A stretch of 64,000 nucleotides of DNA from assembly GCA_963757565.1 (NCBI GenBank), contig CAVWSB010000010.1, positions 682,001 to 746,000 of the forward strand. The letters are read 5' to 3'. Shown here piece after piece: positions 63,668-64,000 of the stretch. Under the pieces are notes generated by a model. That model did no database searches. It had not been told where the DNA came from and saw only the letters and a program-made list of their open reading frames with translations. This DNA is from PALSA-894 sp963757565. Its GTDB lineage: Bacteria; Pseudomonadota; Alphaproteobacteria; Rhizobiales; Xanthobacteraceae. Made by a program: the position numbers and the translations under genes. Numbering within the stretch: position 1 is the first letter of the stretch; every line of letters begins with the position of its first letter.

Positions 63668-64000
63668 CCGGGCGGCGTCACCCGCCGCAGCGTCAGGTTG
63701 ATCCGGCCGCCTTCCGGCAGCAGCGTGGAGGTGCCCGGCAGGATGCGGTCGACGCCGTGGAAAGCGAGCCGCCCTTCGCCACCCAGCACGACCGCGTCGC
63801 CGGACGTGAGGCGGACGGAACTGGTCGGATCGCCACGCTTTGGTCCGCCGACACGAAACAGGCCGGTGTCGCCAAGCGAGAGCGACACGACCGGTGCGGC
63901 GAAATCCTCTTCGTCCCTGTCCTGGTGCAGGCCCATGCGGGCTTCGGCTGCGTAGAAATTCACCAGGCAGGCTTCCGGCGGATGCGGATAGCCGGAGAGG
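63664..64000 (-). CDS. alkB: AlkB-like 2-oxoglutarate/Fe(II) dioxygenase, N-terminus beyond the window
   Basis: Only the last ~111 residues are present; the gene continues past the right edge. The frame reads YPHPPEACLVNFYAAEARMGLHQDRDE, with the iron ligands His and Asp in the HxD motif, then the third ligand His in LAFHGVDRI and the 2-oxoglutarate-binding Arg pair in INLTLRRVTPPG. This is the oxidative demethylase that repairs 1-methyladenine and 3-methylcytosine. Its stop codon overlaps that of the VOC gene. Confidence 0.9.
   Translation of the reverse strand, partial: LSGYPHPPEACLVNFYAAEARMGLHQDRDEEDFAAPVVSLSLGDTGLFRVGGPKRGDPTSSVRLTSGDAVVLGGEGRLAFHGVDRILPGTSTLLPEGGRINLTLRRVTPPG

Overview
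The window is chromosomal DNA of high-GC codon style from an alphaproteobacterium, most likely Hyphomicrobiales (Bradyrhizobium/Xanthobacteraceae relatives). The evidence is family-level synteny: leuS-lptE-holA, parB-parA-rsmG-mnmG-mnmE, rho-hemJ, ppsR-maf-aroE-coaE-dnaQ-secB, tim44-mltA-smr, hslV-hslU, hisB-hisH-hisA-hisF-hisE-coaA, comM-gshB-yraN-rsmI, hemW-rdgB-rph-hrcA-grpE. No tRNA, rRNA, insertion sequence or CRISPR array was recognised.

Layout. 1-6 kb: end of an alpha/beta hydrolase, an unusual tandem HD-GYP protein, then leuS-lptE-holA. 6-20 kb (mostly minus strand): chromosome segregation (parAB with two parS-type sites), tRNA modification (mnmG, mnmE), a patch of small-molecule and envelope genes, rho and hemJ. 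19.76-20.28 kb: a non-coding gap that I propose as the replication origin (ppsR/RP001 flank, change of gene direction, four GANTC sites, DnaA-box-like 9-mers, parS sites 10-12 kb away). 20-28 kb: ppsR, maf, aroE, coaE, dnaQ, secB, fxsA, Tim44-like, mltA, smr. 28-34 kb: HslVU protease with an embedded acetyltransferase, and a TRAP transporter. 34-39.5 kb: histidine biosynthesis with DUF2628, a slipin and pantothenate kinase. 39.5-48 kb: the accessory part, with a hybrid histidine kinase and a regulatory island holding two paralogous XRE regulators, two paralogous LysR regulators, a probable tandem GNAT enzyme, an isochorismatase-fold hydrolase and a small basic protein. 48-64 kb: envelope, repair and housekeeping genes, ending in a truncated alkB-like gene.

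Two themes stand out. First, at least eight otherwise well-conserved genes (leuS, coaE, comM, dctQM, DUF2628, DUF5996, a LysR gene, probably parA) are broken by one or two single-base indels whose repair restores family sequence. Because leuS and coaE are normally essential, I read most of these as base-level sequence errors, not gene death; the chemoreceptor at 52.6 kb is different and looks truly decayed. Second, the regulator-acyltransferase-hydrolase island at 42.4-48.0 kb is the best candidate for an undescribed system: its parts are recognisable, but I know of no characterised pathway with this composition.

Starts were chosen from Shine-Dalgarno spacing, family N-termini and overlap with the upstream gene; where a non-ATG start or a frameshift makes the start uncertain this is stated.
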